Source: Montifringilla adamsi
Lineage: Eukaryota; Chordata; Aves; Passeriformes; Passeridae
Assembly (NCBI GenBank): GCA_017590115.1
Contig: JAGGNK010013559.1
Location: 2,484,305-2,548,304, forward strand
DNA length: 64,000 nt
Direction: 5' to 3'
Shown here: one piece after another, positions 61,423 through 64,000 of the stretch
How the letters are laid out: each line of letters begins with the position of its first letter
How positions within the stretch are numbered: the first letter of the stretch is position 1
Translations under genes and position numbers: made by a program
Notes under the pieces: model-generated
The model's input: only the letters and a program-made list of their open reading frames with translations
What the model was told of the DNA's origin: nothing
Database searches by the model: none

Positions 61423-63556
61423 ACGATGTTGAGTTTGAAGTGTCTTCTGATCGCCGAACTGGAAAACCCATTGCTATTAAATTGGTGAAGATAAAGCCAG
61501 AAATATTACCTGAAGAACGAATAAATGGACAAGTTAGTGCCTGTTTTCTATACCTGCATAATTGCCATCCTTTACTCCAGTACAGAAAACTGGGTTAATT
61601 GAGCATGGATATTAACTACCTCCAGTATAGTTACACTGAAATACATTTCAGTGTGCTCTGGTAAAAATTCAGAGGTTCAGTTTGAGCTCTTACTTGGCTC
61701 CAAACACTTCTTAGAGCCAAGAGGGGTTCTGTGAGATTGAAAAGTTGCAGTGTGGCATTCCCTGCTGTGTGTAGTAGAGGATACTGAGATTCATTTTGTG
61801 TACAACAATGCCACTCCTGAAATGACTAGCAATGGATTTTTTTTTTTTTTTTGACTGGTAGGTTGTGTGTGCTGTTCCTCACAATTTAGAGAGTAAATCT
61901 CCAGCTGCCCCGGGTCAAAGTCCAACAGGGAGTGTTTGCTACGAACGTAATGGGGTAAAGCTTGCGTATTTTACTTGAACTCTTCACTGGTCCATCACTG
62001 TGGTCTATGACAAAAAAAAAAAAACAAAACAAAAAAGCAAAAAAAGCAGTTTAATGTAGACAATTGGCACTGCACTGAACTGTGCCGTTTTTGGCCAAAA
62101 AAAAAAAGCATGCTTTGGTAATTACTACAAAAAGTAATGTTTTTTAGACAGTTTGCTTGCTTATATCTGTGGAGAACTTCCTAGAACCAAATAGTTCTCT
62201 TTTAAACTTGATGAAGTTCATGTATCCTTATCTTGAACTTCTAATCTTTAGAAATTGGCCTTTAAAGATGGTCATGTACAAAGCCTTTCAACTTAAGCTG
62301 CTTGTTACATATTCACCAAAACAGCACGACAGAAAAATAATGTTTTGCATGCCATGTTTACTATTGTTGATTTTCTCACTAAATTAAGCAGATATTGGTA
62401 TTACAATTGTGTTAATCTTTCTTTGAAACAACTATTCTGCAAATAGAGTAACTTTAGTTAATGTTAATTTACAGGAAGTATTTTACCTGACTTACACCCC
62501 AGAGGATGTTGAAGGAAATGTGCAGCTGGAAACAGGAGATAAAATAAACTTTATAATTGATACAAATAAACAGTAAGTTGATATTGCTTTTCCGGCTTCA
62601 TAGTTTGTTTTAGTAGTCAGACAGAATTTATACCTATTAGAGCTATTATATGAAATAAAATCTTAGTTATTGTTTCAGTTTTGTGTTTACAGATTGGTTT
62701 TTTTTTGTTTTTGTCTAGTACTGGTGCTGTAAGTGCTCGTAACATTATGCTATTAAAAAAGAAACAAGCCCGCTGTCAAGGAGTAGTCTGTGCCATGAAA
62801 GTAAGTGATTTTAAGTTTCATTTGAAAATGAAATGCTGTTTTAAAGAGTGCTGTTCAGAGTAATATTTAAGTTGTTTAGAGCTGTTAACAGCTTGGGCTG
62901 CATGTGTAAATTGTGTGAAATGGTTTAAACAGCTCATCTTTGATACTGATACTCTTCTTAACAAAGAAAGTTCCGTTTATTTCTGTTTGTATATTTCTTG
63001 TGGCAGTCAGCTGTGTACACCTGTAAGTGCTGTGCTAGCATTCAGAGATTGTTTTGTGTTTAACAGAACCTGTCAGATGATTTATTGGTATGTTCCAATA
63101 ATGGACAATTAAACACTTTTTTTCTCTTGACAGGAAGCCTTTGGATTTATTGAGAGAGGTGATGTCGTGAAGGAGATATTCTTTCATTATAGTGAATTTA
63201 AAGGTGACCTAGAAACCTTACAGCCTGGTGATGATGTGGAGTTTACAATCAAAGACAGAAATGTAAGACGAAATCCAGTAAAACGGAAGCAAAGGTCCTA
63301 GGGAATAACTGCACAGCTCTCTGCTTTCCCCAGCTGTAAAAAGGGGGGAGGAGGATCACTGAGGTTTATTGGGAAATGTCTGTTACTTTCTCTCTTTTCT
63401 TTGTGTGTTTGACTGATTTTGTGTTCTTAGGGTAAAGAAGTTGCAACAGATGTTAGACTGCTGCCTCAAGGAACTGTCATTTTTGAAGATATCAGCATTG
63501 AACATTTTGAAGGAACTGTAACCAAAGTAATTCCAAAAGTACCCAGCAAAAACCAG
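61423..63556 (+). CDS. CSDE1: Cold shock domain-containing E1 (CSDE1/UNR), early coding exons; 5' start not found, 3' beyond window
   Basis: Six exons with agreeing phase: 61423-61532, 61862-61954, 62475-62572, 62719-62800, 63134-63262 and 63431-63556. They encode about 212 residues that match human CSDE1 almost residue for residue: DDVEFEVSSDRRTGKPIAIK closes the first cold shock domain, EVFYLTYTPEDVEGNVQLE follows, then the next cold shock domain with the RNP-type AFGFIERGDVVKEIFFHYSE, and GKEVATDVRLLPQGTVIF towards the end. The 93-base exon at 61862 (VVCAVPHNLESKSPAAPGQ...) keeps frame if left out and equals the cassette skipped in a known short human isoform. CSDE1 binds purine-rich RNA and controls translation start and mRNA decay. 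The exon with the start codon and first half of domain 1 should lie upstream in this window but is not seen. NRAS should follow downstream. Confidence 0.95.
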
Positions 63557-64000
63557 GTGAGTTTCAGTAGTTAAATAAATCTGTGTAGTGCTGTTTTGAT
63601 TGTATTGAATTCGGGTCAATAACTGGAAACATTTGTTCCCATTTCCCAGTACCTGTTTGCTGCATAAGTATCATGTCAGAATTAAGATTTACTCTTTTTC
63701 TTAATTTCAAATCCAGAGAGGAAGAGTTAGGGTCGTGGTACATGATGGAGTGTGTGTTTAATGTTTCAAATACTTTATTGTTTCAAATACTTGCTATACA
63801 TTTTTGCGGGGTTAGACATATCCTTAAAGTAAAACAGTGGGGGAAAGGGAAAAATATGTGCTGGGATAAGCCAGATCTATGGATTCTTGTGAGCATTAAC
63901 AGTCAATGAGGCTTTTGGGCTGTAATGTTTGACTGGAGGAGTGTTCATGAGCACTTCCACTAAGGTTTTAGGGGAGTCTCTGTTAATGGGGGAAGGTTTG

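Overview
This window looks like nuclear DNA of a songbird (passerine). Short multi-exon genes are separated by many old CR1 LINE fragments. There is a tRNA-Ile-derived SINE with a CR1-type tail, of the kind described as TguSINE1 in zebra finch, and an avian-type R2 retrotransposon. The gene set matches the vertebrate TSPAN2 - TSHB - SIKE1 - CSDE1 neighbourhood (human 1p13). All genes were called by translating exons and checking splice sites and reading phase by eye; no search was run.

Layout. 1-9.1 kb: the last six coding exons of TSPAN2 (+); its first two coding exons lie upstream of the window. 12.4-13.7 kb: an isolated GC-rich island with a G-rich minisatellite and a CR1 fragment, but no recognisable gene. 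15.8-17.9 kb: the complete coding region of TSHB (-). 18-24.4 kb: no gene seen. 25.3-38.2 kb: a complete-looking NR1H5 (FXR-beta) nuclear receptor (-), ten exons with consistent phases, carrying a recent tandem duplication of about 651 bp that copies part of one exon. 38.3-45.8 kb: no gene seen. 46.6-49.9 kb: the complete coding region of SIKE1 (+). 51.1-52.85 kb: a 5'-truncated R2 element still joined to about 220 bp of downstream 28S rRNA sequence, antisense to SIKE1. 54.1 kb to the end: CpG-island promoter and early cold-shock-domain exons of CSDE1 (+), which continues past the window.

The genes do not form one pathway. TSPAN2 is a membrane organiser, TSHB a pituitary hormone subunit, NR1H5 a ligand-activated transcription factor, SIKE1 a coiled-coil regulator of IKK-epsilon/TBK1 signalling and the STRIPAK complex, and CSDE1 (UNR) an RNA-binding translational regulator. 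TSPAN2 and TSHB converge; NR1H5 and SIKE1 diverge; SIKE1 and CSDE1 are head to tail.

The most unusual object is the R2-28S chimera outside the rDNA. The R2 3' UTR contains a roughly 30-base segment complementary to the 28S sequence just downstream of the R2 insertion site, so the two can form a stem in a cotranscript. Other points of interest are the NR1H5 duplication with an orphan splice acceptor, the 40-bp acceptor-bearing repeats in SIKE1 intron 1, the acceptor-like repeat array upstream of CSDE1, and the apparent absence of the CSDE1 start-codon exon and of SYCP1.
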